Assembly: GCA_026003355.1 (NCBI GenBank)
Contig: BPHC01000001.1
Location: 1-64,000 of the forward strand
Source: Cyclobacteriaceae bacterium
Lineage (GTDB): Bacteria; Bacteroidota; Bacteroidia; Cytophagales; Cyclobacteriaceae
Reading direction: 5' to 3'
DNA length: 64,000 nt
Part shown: positions 9,834 to 18,243 of the stretch, piece after piece
Position numbering within the stretch: position 1 is the stretch's first letter
How the letters are laid out: each line of letters begins with the position of its first letter
The notes under the pieces: generated by a model
Databases searched by the model: none
What the model was told of the DNA's origin: nothing
What the model saw: the letters and a program-made list of their open reading frames with translations, nothing else
Made by a program: the position numbers and the translations under genes

Positions 9834-10730
9834 ATGGACATTCGTTTGGCTACCCATAATGATGTTCCGGCTATTGTTAACCTGCTAAAGCTAAGTTTGG
9901 GCGAATCACTTATGCCTAAATCAGAAAAATTTTGGAGATGGAAGCATATTGAAAATCCATTTGGGGCATCGCCAGTATTGCTGGCAACCGAGGGTAATCA
10001 CCTGGTGGGTGTGCGGGCATTTATGCGTTGGGAGTGGAAACATGGTGATAAAATTTTAAAAGCCGTTCGGGCGGTCGATACAGCCACTCATCCTGATTAT
10101 CAGGGTAGAGGTATTTTTTCCCGCCTTACCCGGCAGCTGGTTGATTTTTGTCAGGAACAGGGTATACACTTTATTTTCAATACGCCTAATGCAAAAAGTA
10201 AACCTGGCTACCTGAAAATGGGATGGTACCAGGCGGGTCGTTTACCGGTACATCTAAAACTAGTAATCGGACCATTTTCTGAAAGGGCGCAAAAATTTGT
10301 GCGCCCGGGTTGGGATGAAGTAATCGAGCTTTCCAAAACCATGGCAGCCTATCCGGGTCTGTCTACCTGCTACAAACCCGGTTTTATTGATTGGCGGTAT
10401 CTCAACAATCCCAATATAAAATACTTTCTTACCGGCAATGAAGAGGGCATAGCAATTTATCGGCTAAAAGAACACCGATGGGGCCGCGAAATGCGGGTAA
10501 CCGACCTGTTTCTTCCCCCTGGAAAGCCGGGCAAGCATTTAAGTGCCTTGATAATGCAAACTGCACGAATTGAACATGCCAGGTTAATAACACTTGCAGG
10601 TTACAACCAACTGGCATGGGGTTGTGTGGTACCGGCAGGGCCTGTGGTTACCATAAGGCTGCTAAACTGCAAAGAACCGATTACTTTTCGCAACTGGCAT
10701 CCAACATTAGGCGATATGGAGGTGTTCTGA
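9834..10730 (+). CDS. GNAT-family N-acetyltransferase
   Basis: A 298-residue protein beginning with 'MDIRLATHNDVPAIVNLLK' and containing the acetyl-CoA pyrophosphate-binding motif A 'VRAVDTATHPDYQGRGIFSRLTRQLVDF' (Q/R-x-x-G-x-G/A type) near residues 83-110, then 'FNTPNAKSKPGYLKMGW'. It is about twice the length of a minimal GNAT, as in GNAT/FemAB-like proteins found in polysaccharide clusters. It may acylate an amino sugar or act on a peptide; the substrate is not identifiable. The next gene starts immediately after the stop. Confidence 0.8.
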   Translation: MDIRLATHNDVPAIVNLLKLSLGESLMPKSEKFWRWKHIENPFGASPVLLATEGNHLVGVRAFMRWEWKHGDKILKAVRAVDTATHPDYQGRGIFSRLTRQLVDFCQEQGIHFIFNTPNAKSKPGYLKMGWYQAGRLPVHLKLVIGPFSERAQKFVRPGWDEVIELSKTMAAYPGLSTCYKPGFIDWRYLNNPNIKYFLTGNEEGIAIYRLKEHRWGREMRVTDLFLPPGKPGKHLSALIMQTARIEHARLITLAGYNQLAWGCVVPAGPVVTIRLLNCKEPITFRNWHPTLGDMEVF

Positions 10731-11944
10731 ATGGGCTTTGGCATTAGTTATTTGGGTGCTAACTTTACACTTGTCCTTACCTACCTGGTAGTAGGAGCTG
10801 GGTGTTGCAGCGGCATGCCGGTGTTAGCAAGCGGGTTTTGCTGTTGCTTTTCTTTTACCACTCGCTGCTCGCCCTGGTGTATTACGTGTATGCCCTCAGC
10901 AACCCTTCGGATTCCAAAGCCTACTTTTATAAAGCTTCTGTTAAATACCTGGGCGACAACTGGCTGGATTACTATGGCGTTAGCACGGCCTTTATTGATT
11001 TTCTAAGCTTTTTTGTAGTGAACCGGCTGGGTTTAAATTATGAAGGTGCCATGGCACTTTTTGCCTGGCTGGGCTACCTGGGTTTTGTGTTCTTCTATGT
11101 GCTGTTAAGCGAAAAGGTACGTTACGATCCTAAAATTTGGGGTATTCCGGCAACGATCATTCTATTGTTCCTTCCCAATCTTCACTTCTGGTCTTCCTCA
11201 TTGGGCAAGGGATCGGTTATTTTTCTTGGCTTCGGGCTTTTCTTTTTTGGGCTCAACCAACCGACTGCCCGCTGGCTGGCGCTGCTTATTGGAGGATGGA
11301 TTATCTTTCAGGTTCGCCCGCATATTTTCTATGTTACCCTTATAGCCGTTGGCCTGGGGTATACTTTTTCGTCTGCCGGCATTAAACTGGGTTATCGCTT
11401 GGTGGTAGTAGTTATTTCGGTGTTCCTTCTGAATTTAATTTACACCGATGTTCTTCGCCTCACGGGCCTGGAAGACGATTCTGTGCTGGATCCTTTCATT
11501 TCTCACCGGGCTGCCGAGTTATCAAAAGCTACTTCGGGCATCGATATTACCAATTATTCTATTCCTGAGAAACTCTTTGCCTTCTGGTTCAGACCTCTGT
11601 TCTATGATGCACCGGGAGCGCTGGGGATTATTGTTAGCTTTGAAAACCTTTTTTATCTGTTGTTCTTTACCCAACTGCTACGACCCCGGGCGTGGGCTTA
11701 TCTGCTGCGGTCCGAGGCCATAATTAAAACCGCCTTACTTACCTTTTTGGGGGTTTCAGTAGCGTTGGCCCAAATATCGGGTAACCTGGGACTGGCCATG
11801 CGTCAGAAAAGTCAGGTTATGCTGCTTATGCTTTTTGTTATTCTCAAATATCGGGAAAACGTGCTGTTGGCTCGTAAACAATTACGTTTGCGTTTAAAGG
11901 CTTTGCAAAAAACACAAAAACAGACGATAACCCAAACTCGTTGA
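10731..11944 (+). CDS. Polytopic membrane protein (possible glycan polymerase), frame broken near 10800
   Basis: The open frame from GTG 10802 encodes about 380 mostly hydrophobic residues in roughly ten membrane segments. ATG at 10731 directly follows the GNAT stop and reads a hydrophobic N-terminus ('MGFGISYLGANFTLVLTYLVVGAG'). It joins the main frame if one G is added to the GGG at 10800-10802, giving '...VVGAGVLQRHAGVSKRVLLLLFF...'. I therefore treat 10731 as the true start. Position between transferases and the deacetylase is where a Wzy-type polymerase would be expected, and length and topology fit, but no diagnostic motif was recognised, so this is inference only. Confidence 0.6.
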
Positions 11945-11945
11945 T

Positions 11946-12974
11946 ATGCCCGGCATATTTACCATATCACTCGACTTTGAGTTGCACTGGGGTGGCTTTG
12001 AAAAATGGCCCCTGGCCACAAACGGATATGCCGGCAAAAAGGCCATGAACAGGTACTTTTTGAACACGAGGCAGATTATACCCCGTTTGCTCAATTGCTT
12101 TGAGCATTACCAGGTGCACGCAACCTGGGCAGCTGTTGGACTTTTATTGCATGAAAACCGGCGGCAACTTGAGGCCGGCATTCCCTCTTTAAAACCAACC
12201 TACCGGCATCGGGAACTATCGGCTTATCATTACCTGGAAAAATATGGTATAGGCTTACATGAAGCCGATGACCCATTTCACTATGCCCACACTTTGGTAA
12301 AGCAAATTTTAGCTACCCCCGGGCAGGAATTGGGTTCGCATACTTTTTCGCACTATTACTGCAACGAAGCCGGACAGACCCCCGAACAGTTTCGGGCCGA
12401 TCTGAGGGCAGCCAAGCGGGCTTCAACCCGGTATGGGGTACGGCCGCGCTCCCTGGTATTCCCGCGCAACCAGTTTAATGATGCCTACCTGAAGGTTTGT
12501 GCCGAAGAAGGCTTTAACGCTGTGCGTTCTAACCCGCCGGTTTGGTTCTGGAATATTAACACCCGCAACGAGAGCCGCTGGAAAAGGTTTAACCGGGGCC
12601 TGGATGCCTACCTGCCCTGGGGCAAAGACTATACGTACGACCTGTCTTCGTTAAGCTATCAACCCGGCATGCCGGTACGCACTCCGGCCAGCAGGCTGCT
12701 GCGTCCGTACCGGCCTGAAGAAATGATGTTAAATGAGCTCAAGATACGGCGCATTGAAGGCGAGCTGCGCCATGCGGCAAAAACCGGTAAAGTGTATCAC
12801 CTGTGGTGGCATCCGCATAATTTCGGCTTCCATCCGGAAGAGAATATGAAGGGCCTTAACCGTATTCTGGATACTTTCGGGGAGCTGAGCAAACAATATG
12901 GCATGGTTTCCATGAATATGGGAGAGATAGCCGATCAGATTATTTTGAGGAGTCATGGCCATGCGGCTGCTTAG
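11946..12974 (+). CDS. Polysaccharide deacetylase family protein (NodB-like)
   Basis: A 342-residue protein with the NodB catalytic layout of carbohydrate esterase family 4: motif 1 'TISLDFELHWG' at residues 6-16 (catalytic/metal Asp), motif 2 'GSHTFSHYYC' near residue 134 (two metal-binding His), and motif 3 'VFPRNQFN' near residue 178. No signal peptide is visible, so it probably acts in the cytoplasm on a precursor or a lipid-linked intermediate, as in other Bacteroidota polysaccharide loci. ATG at 11946 follows the upstream stop by 1 bp and the next gene overlaps its 3' end. Confidence 0.85.
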   Translation: MPGIFTISLDFELHWGGFEKWPLATNGYAGKKAMNRYFLNTRQIIPRLLNCFEHYQVHATWAAVGLLLHENRRQLEAGIPSLKPTYRHRELSAYHYLEKYGIGLHEADDPFHYAHTLVKQILATPGQELGSHTFSHYYCNEAGQTPEQFRADLRAAKRASTRYGVRPRSLVFPRNQFNDAYLKVCAEEGFNAVRSNPPVWFWNINTRNESRWKRFNRGLDAYLPWGKDYTYDLSSLSYQPGMPVRTPASRLLRPYRPEEMMLNELKIRRIEGELRHAAKTGKVYHLWWHPHNFGFHPEENMKGLNRILDTFGELSKQYGMVSMNMGEIADQIILRSHGHAAA

Positions 12975-14764
12975 AATTACCACTGTACCCGTTTCTCTTC
13001 AAGTGCTGCTGCGCGGTCAGTTGCAGTACGCGGCACAAAACGGATATGAGGTACTGGCGGTTAGTGCACCGGGAGCTCAGGCTGAAGAACTCCGCAAGGA
13101 AGGAATAGCCCATCGGGCAGTGCGCCTGACCCGAAAAATACAACCACTTACTGACCTTTTGGCACTGCTGCAACTCATCTTTATTATGATTCGCTTTAAG
13201 CCCCATATCGTGCACACCCATACACCAAAAGCCGGTTTGTTGGGCATGCTGGCCGCCTGGATTTGCCGGGTACCGGTGCGCCTGCACACAGTAGCCGGCC
13301 TGCCGTTGATGGAAGCAGTAGGTTTAAAAAAAAATATTTTGTATCTCACCGAATGTCTGACCTACTCATGCGCTCACCGTGTATATCCCAATTCGTTTGG
13401 GCTTCTCGCTTACCTGGAGCATCACTTTAACGTCTTTTACCGCAAATTCAAGGTTATTGGCAGTGGTAGTAGCAATGGTATTGATGTGAATTTTTTTCAT
13501 GCCACGCCCTTACTTAAAGCCAATAGCCGGAAGTTGCGGGAAACCTATGGAATACCGGGCCACGCCACGGTTATTGGTTTTGTAGGCCGCATTGTAAAGG
13601 ATAAAGGTGTGCATGAGCTCACCGGTGCTTTTCAGCAAGTACTGGGTATACATCCGGATTGCTGGCTTATGCTGGTGGGCGAAGCCGAGCCTGACCTTGA
13701 TCCGCTGGATAAAAAAGTTGAGGCCTTTCTCAAAAATCATCCCCGGGTAATTATGCCAGGTTTTCAGAAGGACGTCCGCCCATGGATGCTGGCCATGGAT
13801 GTTTTGGTATTGCCCAGTTATCGCGAGGGTTTTCCAAATGTGGTTATGCAGGCGGCCTGCCTGGAGATACCCTGTGTGGTTTCTGATATCACCGGCTGCA
13901 ACGAACTTATTGCACAGCGAAAAACCGGTCTTATTGTGCCTCCCGCCAATGAAAAAGCGCTGGCCGGCGCCCTGTTGGAGCTAATATCCAACAGGGGTGC
14001 GGCAAAAGAATATGCTCATGCAGCACGCGAATACGTAATCAAGCATTTTGAGCAACAAACCTTCTGGCAGGCGTTGCTGGGTGAATACCACCAGCAGATG
14101 GCAGCAGCCCGGTGCAGAACGGCATACACCTGTTATATCAAGCCTTTTTTCGACCGTTTGGCCGCTCTGATCATGCTGGCCGCCACGGTACCATTGTGGC
14201 TGTTGGTAATCCCGTTGTTGGCTCTGCAAAACAAGGGCAAAGTGTTTTTTTTGGCAGATGCGGCCCGGCCTGAAAGAAAAACCCTTTTGCCTTTGGAAAT
14301 TTAAAACCATGACCGACCAGCGCGATACCCAAGGTAACTTGTTGCCGGATGAATTGCGGTTAACACCTCTGGGCAAATGGATACGCAAAACGTCGCTGGA
14401 CGAATTTCCCCAGCTAATTAATGTGCTCAAAGGCGAGATGTCGCTTATAGGTCCGCGTCCACTGCTCATGGAATACTTGCCGTTGTACAACCAGAGACAA
14501 CGCCTGCGCCATGAGGTAAAACCCGGTATAACGGGCTGGGCTCAGGTAAACGGCCGCAATACGCTGAACTGGATTGATCGTTTTGAGCATGATGTGTGGT
14601 ATGTGGAAAATATTTCCTTTATTCTGGACCTAAAAATTTTATTACTTACAGCTTTAAAAGTTTTGAAAGCCGAGGGCATAAGCAGCCCTACTTCGGTAAC
14701 CATGGAAAAATTTAACGGTAATATTCAACATGCTGAGCAAACCAGCCGTGAACACAACAATTAA
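12961..14764 (+). CDS. GT4 glycosyltransferase fused to PglC/WcaJ-type phosphoglycosyltransferase, frame broken at a T-run
   Basis: Residues 1 to about 380 form a GT4 enzyme: '[42 protein letters not shown]', '[17 protein letters not shown]', '[28 protein letters not shown]'. The frame continues into a re-entrant membrane helix ('[27 protein letters not shown]') and the bacterial sugar-transferase domain. That domain sits in another frame unless one T is removed from the eight-T run at 14245-14252, giving '[25 protein letters not shown]'. It then has '[26 protein letters not shown]' (catalytic Asp-Glu) and '[13 protein letters not shown]'. ATG 12961 has a GAGGAG 8 bp upstream; ATG 12955 is an alternative. 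The enzyme would transfer a sugar phosphate to undecaprenyl phosphate and then add a second sugar. Confidence 0.8.
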
Positions 14765-15365
14765 CAATTTTATATTGCACGGAGGAGGGGGACATGCCCG
14801 GGTTGTGCTCGATACCCTGATGGCCTGCGGCTTCAAGGTAATGTGCATTTTCGATCCGAAGTACACCGGCACTTTAATGGGAATTCCGTATGCAGGCAAT
14901 TACCGGACGGATATGTTTACTGACGCTGCCGCCATAATAGCTATTGGCGATAACCGAACACGCAAACAGGCTGCGTCAGAAACCCGGCATGCCTTTGCCA
15001 CGGTAATTCATCCCTCTGCTGTCCTGTCGTCATTTACCCAAATAGGTGAGGGAACGATGATACTGCACGGTGCCATTGTTCAGGCAGGCACCAAAATCGG
15101 AAAGCATGTAATTATTAACACCCGTGCCTCAATTGATCACGATTGCCACATAGGCGATTTTGTGCATATTGCTCCAGGTGCAGTTTTGTGCGGTACAGTA
15201 AGCGTTGGCGAAGGTGCTTTGGTAGGTGCAGGAGCTACGGTACTTCCAGGAATAAAAATAGGTGCGTGGTCCGTAATAGGAGCAGGATCGGTCGTAACTC
15301 GCGATGTGGCAGAAGGAACTGTGGTGGCGGGCAGTCCTGCACGGATGCTTAAGAAATATGCATGA
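14730..15365 (+). CDS. Sugar O/N-acyltransferase, NeuD/PglD type
   Basis: A 211-residue left-handed beta-helix acyltransferase. The N-terminal part has a nucleotide-sugar binding Rossmann-like start '[22 protein letters not shown]'. The rest consists of hexapeptide repeats ('[48 protein letters not shown]...') with the catalytic His in '[10 protein letters not shown]'. PglD acetylates the 4-amino group of UDP-4-amino sugars in UDP-diacetylbacillosamine synthesis, and a PglE-like aminotransferase and a PglF-like dehydratase occur downstream, supporting that role. It overlaps the PGT 3' end by 35 bp and the next acyltransferase by 8 bp. Confidence 0.85.
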   Translation: MLSKPAVNTTINNFILHGGGGHARVVLDTLMACGFKVMCIFDPKYTGTLMGIPYAGNYRTDMFTDAAAIIAIGDNRTRKQAASETRHAFATVIHPSAVLSSFTQIGEGTMILHGAIVQAGTKIGKHVIINTRASIDHDCHIGDFVHIAPGAVLCGTVSVGEGALVGAGATVLPGIKIGAWSVIGAGSVVTRDVAEGTVVAGSPARMLKKYA

Positions 15366-15981
15366 GGTATATTTATATGGTGCCGGTGGTTTGGGAAGGG
15401 AGATTAAATCGTTGCTGGATGCCCTTACCGACTTCCGGGCGGCAGGCTTTTTCGATGACGAAAAGCCCCCCGGTACGATCATTAACGGCATACCGGTATT
15501 GGGCGGAAAAGATGCCCTTACGGACGTGGTTAAGTATCTGATCTTATCCGTAGGGTCACCACTGGTGAAAGCCAAATTGGGATGTGCCCTGAAAGACCTT
15601 TCGGCAGAATACCCGGTTTTAGTGCATCCTGCGGCTATCTTGCAGCATCGGCAAAGCATAACAATGGGAGAAGGAACCGTTATTTGTGCCGGGGCAGTTC
15701 TTACAACCAACATCGCCCTTGGAAACCATGTACTAGTTAATCTTAATTGTACCATGGGACACGATGTAAAAATTGGCGATTTTACCTCGGTAATGCCAGG
15801 CGCAAACATTGCCGGAGAAGTGAATATAGGGAAAGGCGTATTAATTGGATCGGGTGCCATTTTACTGAACGGCATAACGGTAGGCGACTTTGCTACCATT
15901 GGTGCGGGAGCCGTGGTTACCCGCAACATTCAGGCAGGCGTAACAGTGGCCGGGGTGCCGGCCCGCCCTTTAACCCGATAG
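15358..15981 (+). CDS. Second NeuD/PglD-type sugar acyltransferase
   Basis: About 207 residues starting at ATG 15358 ('[23 protein letters not shown]'). Earlier in-frame codons lie inside the previous gene and are not used. The architecture matches its neighbour: a glycine-rich N-terminal sugar-nucleotide binding fold followed by hexapeptide repeats with 'NCTMGHDVKIGDFTSVMPGANIAGEV', in which His is the expected catalytic base. Two tandem, diverged copies suggest two acylations of the same or different amino sugars. XrtF starts 2 bp after its stop. Confidence 0.83.
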   Translation: MHEVYLYGAGGLGREIKSLLDALTDFRAAGFFDDEKPPGTIINGIPVLGGKDALTDVVKYLILSVGSPLVKAKLGCALKDLSAEYPVLVHPAAILQHRQSITMGEGTVICAGAVLTTNIALGNHVLVNLNCTMGHDVKIGDFTSVMPGANIAGEVNIGKGVLIGSGAILLNGITVGDFATIGAGAVVTRNIQAGVTVAGVPARPLTR

Positions 15982-15983
15982 AC

Positions 15984-16520
15984 ATGAACCACCTGTACTC
16001 CTTTGTTAGTCAGTTTAAGCCCGCTATTTTTTTCTTGTTAAAGTTTATCGGATTATATGTGGTAGGTAATTTGGTATATGGATGGTATGTTTTTACCTGG
16101 CAACCACGACCAGACCCTGTTACCAGGCTTGTAACCGTTCAAAGCGCTTACGCCTTGCAACTATTTTATGAGGAAATAAAGACCCGCGACAACCCGGCCA
16201 GGCCAACTACCTCCATTTTACAGGAAGGAAAACCTGTTGTGTCAGTTTATGAGGGATGCAACGGCATAAACGTTGCCATTGTATTTATTTCTTTTTTACT
16301 GGCCTATGGACCTCTGTCGGGCCGGTTACTGTGGTTTGCACTGCTGGGCCTACTCATTATACATTTTATCAATTTGATGCGTATTGCACTGCTTTTTGCA
16401 GTGTCGGTTCATTTACCCGATGCGCTGTATTTTACGCATAAGTATCTTTTCACGGCATTTATCTTTTTGTTTGTTTTTATTCTTTGGGGTTGGTGGGTGT
16501 TCAGGTTAGCAAAAAAATGA
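15984..16520 (+). CDS. xrtF: Exosortase, XrtF type
   Basis: A 178-residue membrane protein with about five hydrophobic segments. It contains the exosortase catalytic pattern: Cys92 in 'YEGCNGIN', Arg133 in 'NLMRIALLF', and His152 in 'YFTHKYLF'. Exosortases are membrane cysteine transpeptidase-like enzymes that process short C-terminal sorting signals (motif, hydrophobic helix, basic tail) in bacteria that make extracellular polysaccharide. The short length and the adjacent small partner gene fit the Bacteroidota XrtF group. The start is ATG 15984, 2 bp after the acyltransferase stop. The gene overlaps the partner gene by ATGA at 16517-16520. A candidate substrate lies at 22436-22615. Confidence 0.88.
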   Translation: MNHLYSFVSQFKPAIFFLLKFIGLYVVGNLVYGWYVFTWQPRPDPVTRLVTVQSAYALQLFYEEIKTRDNPARPTTSILQEGKPVVSVYEGCNGINVAIVFISFLLAYGPLSGRLLWFALLGLLIIHFINLMRIALLFAVSVHLPDALYFTHKYLFTAFIFLFVFILWGWWVFRLAKK

Positions 16521-16924
16521 AAACCGAACGTTTGCAAACAGTTGTTTTGATTACCGCTTCAATTGGCGGCCTTCTGATGGTGTATTTGTTGCAACGTGTT
16601 AATATAGGTGCTTTTTTTAATGTTGAAGGCACATACTACCAGTTTGTAATCAACCGGTCAATCCGTTTTGTGCTGAACGATTTCTTTGTCATTTTACTGA
16701 TTTACGCTCTTTTCCGACAAAAAAAGTTTGTTCTGTTTGCCCTTTTGGTACAGGCAGCCGGATTGCTTTTTATATTACTGCCGTACTTTTTAATTAAGTA
16801 TTATCATCCCCAATATAACGGACCCCTCATTTCTTTTTTGCACCGGTTGGTAATTAATCCGCTCCTCATGTTGTTGCTCATTCCTGCTTTTTATCTTCAA
16901 CAATCGGGTCGAGCTACCAGATAA
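16517..16924 (+). CDS. Exosortase F system-associated membrane protein
   Basis: A 135-residue protein with about four hydrophobic helices ('LQTVVLITASIGGLLMVYLL', 'FVILLIYALF', 'FVLFALLVQAAGLLFILLPYFLI', 'PLLMLLLIPAFYL') and the pattern 'FVINRSIRFVLND' and 'HRLVINPLLM'. It matches the small protein that regularly follows xrtF in Bacteroidota. Its function is not established; a role as membrane partner of the exosortase is inferred from invariable adjacency and the start/stop overlap here. Confidence 0.8.
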   Translation: MKTERLQTVVLITASIGGLLMVYLLQRVNIGAFFNVEGTYYQFVINRSIRFVLNDFFVILLIYALFRQKKFVLFALLVQAAGLLFILLPYFLIKYYHPQYNGPLISFLHRLVINPLLMLLLIPAFYLQQSGRATR

Positions 16925-16949
16925 CCAAAAGACTGTTATTTTCGCCCCC

Positions 16950-18080
16950 ATGAAAAATGAACGTATCTGGTTATCACCACCCCACATGGGGGGTGAGGAA
17001 AGGCGCTTTATTGAGGAGGCCTTTTCGGCTAATTGGATATCTCCGGCAGGTCCGCACCTGCGCTTGTTTGAAGAACAGTTAAGTAATTATCTCGGCATTA
17101 AGGCCTGTGCTGCACTCGCTTCCGGCACGGCAGCCATTCATCTGGCCCTGCTGGTGCTGGGAGTAAAACCCGGTGAAGAGGTTATATGCTCCACCTTCAC
17201 TTTTGCAGGCAGTTGCAATCCCATAGTGTATGTTGGGGCCGTTCCTGTTTTGGTTGATTCTGAGCCATATACCTGGAACATGGATCCCGATCTGTTGGAG
17301 GAGGCCATCGTGGATCGGATACGTAAAACCGGAAAAAAACCGGGGGCCATTATCATCGTTCATTTGTACGGAATGCCCGCAAGACTTGACCGACTTATTT
17401 CCATTGCCCAAGCCTATGAAATTCCGGTGATCGAAGATGCGGCTGAAGCATTAGGTTCGGAATGGTTCGGCAGAAAGGCCGGGACCTTTGGAGACATTGG
17501 TATTTTTTCTTTTAACGGCAATAAAATAATAACTACTTCAGGAGGGGGTGCACTGGTTTCAAATAACCAAAACTATGTGGAAAAAGCACGGTTCCTTGCA
17601 ACTCAGGCCAGGGAAAACGCCTTGCATTACGAGCATCGGGAGGTAGGTTATAACTACCGGCTAAGCAACATTTGCGCAGCCATAGGCCTGGGACAGCTAA
17701 AAGTACTGGAAGAACGCATTGCCCAACGAAGAAAGGTATTTAACTGGTACAAGGCAAGGCTAAACAACCATTTCAGCTTTCTGAATGAACCGGAAAATGT
17801 TCGATCCAACCGATGGATTACCACCCCGGTAGTACCCGGTAATAATCCAGAGATTACCGTTAATCGGATAATACACGCGCTCGATAAACACAACATTGAG
17901 AGCCGGCCATTGTGGAAACCTATGCACCTTCAACCGGTTTATCGACAAGTGCCCGCTTATACCAATGGGTTATCCGAAAAGCTCTTCAAAGGCGGTTTTT
18001 GCCTGCCCTCCGGAAGCAGCCTTGCAGTAAACCAGGTAGAGCGGATAGCCGGTATTTGTATAGAAGTTGTAAATAACTGA
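16950..18080 (+). CDS. DegT/DnrJ/EryC1 aminotransferase, PglE-like
   Basis: A 376-residue PLP enzyme: 'RIWLSPPHMGGEERRFIEEAFSANWISPAGPHL' is the typical N-terminus of UDP-4-keto-sugar 4-aminotransferases such as PglE. 'VIEDAAEALGSEWFGRKAGTFGDIG' supplies the PLP-binding Asp163, and 'SFNGNKIITTSGGGAL' the Schiff-base Lys192. Together with the PglD-like acyltransferase and PglF-like dehydratase it would form UDP-2,4-diacetamido-trideoxyhexose (bacillosamine-like). It follows the XrtF partner by 25 bp. It differs clearly from the DegT protein at 1716-2808, so the two should act on different sugars. Confidence 0.87.
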   Translation: MKNERIWLSPPHMGGEERRFIEEAFSANWISPAGPHLRLFEEQLSNYLGIKACAALASGTAAIHLALLVLGVKPGEEVICSTFTFAGSCNPIVYVGAVPVLVDSEPYTWNMDPDLLEEAIVDRIRKTGKKPGAIIIVHLYGMPARLDRLISIAQAYEIPVIEDAAEALGSEWFGRKAGTFGDIGIFSFNGNKIITTSGGGALVSNNQNYVEKARFLATQARENALHYEHREVGYNYRLSNICAAIGLGQLKVLEERIAQRRKVFNWYKARLNNHFSFLNEPENVRSNRWITTPVVPGNNPEITVNRIIHALDKHNIESRPLWKPMHLQPVYRQVPAYTNGLSEKLFKGGFCLPSGSSLAVNQVERIAGICIEVVNN

Positions 18081-18212
18081 TAACCAGATTTTTATAATAA
18101 AAAGACGGTCCCCGCGCCATGGTAACATTGCAAATAAATCCGGAGGACCGCCGCAACTTGGTTACGGTTTACTGGTTAATCGGCATTAACTAAACAAATA
18201 CGGAAATAAGGT

Positions 18213-18220
18213 TATATTTG
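18213..18220 (+). promoter_or_regulatory. Candidate promoter -7 element
   Basis: TATATTTG matches the Bacteroidota -7 consensus TAnnTTTG and lies 23 bp before the start of the large surface-protein gene. No clear TTTG was seen at the -33 position, so the call rests on the -7 box and its position. The 163-bp gap from 18081 also contains a 7-8 bp complementary pair (GACGGTCC near 18104 and GGACCGCC near 18144) with a long loop and no T-tract. Confidence 0.4.
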
Positions 18221-18243
18221 CTAAACTGAAATAGAAAAGTACA

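Noticed and set aside
10802-10804. GTG as the true start of the membrane protein
   Set aside because: A hydrophobic N-terminus and an ATG directly after the GNAT stop lie in the neighbouring frame and join with a single G; internal initiation is less likely.
15129-15929. 266-codon minus-strand frame opposite the two acyltransferase genes
   Set aside because: It covers hexapeptide-repeat coding sequence on the other strand; low-complexity composition explains the open frame.
18104-18151. Terminator after the PglE-like gene
   Set aside because: A 7-8 bp pairing exists, but the loop is over 30 bases and no T-tract follows.
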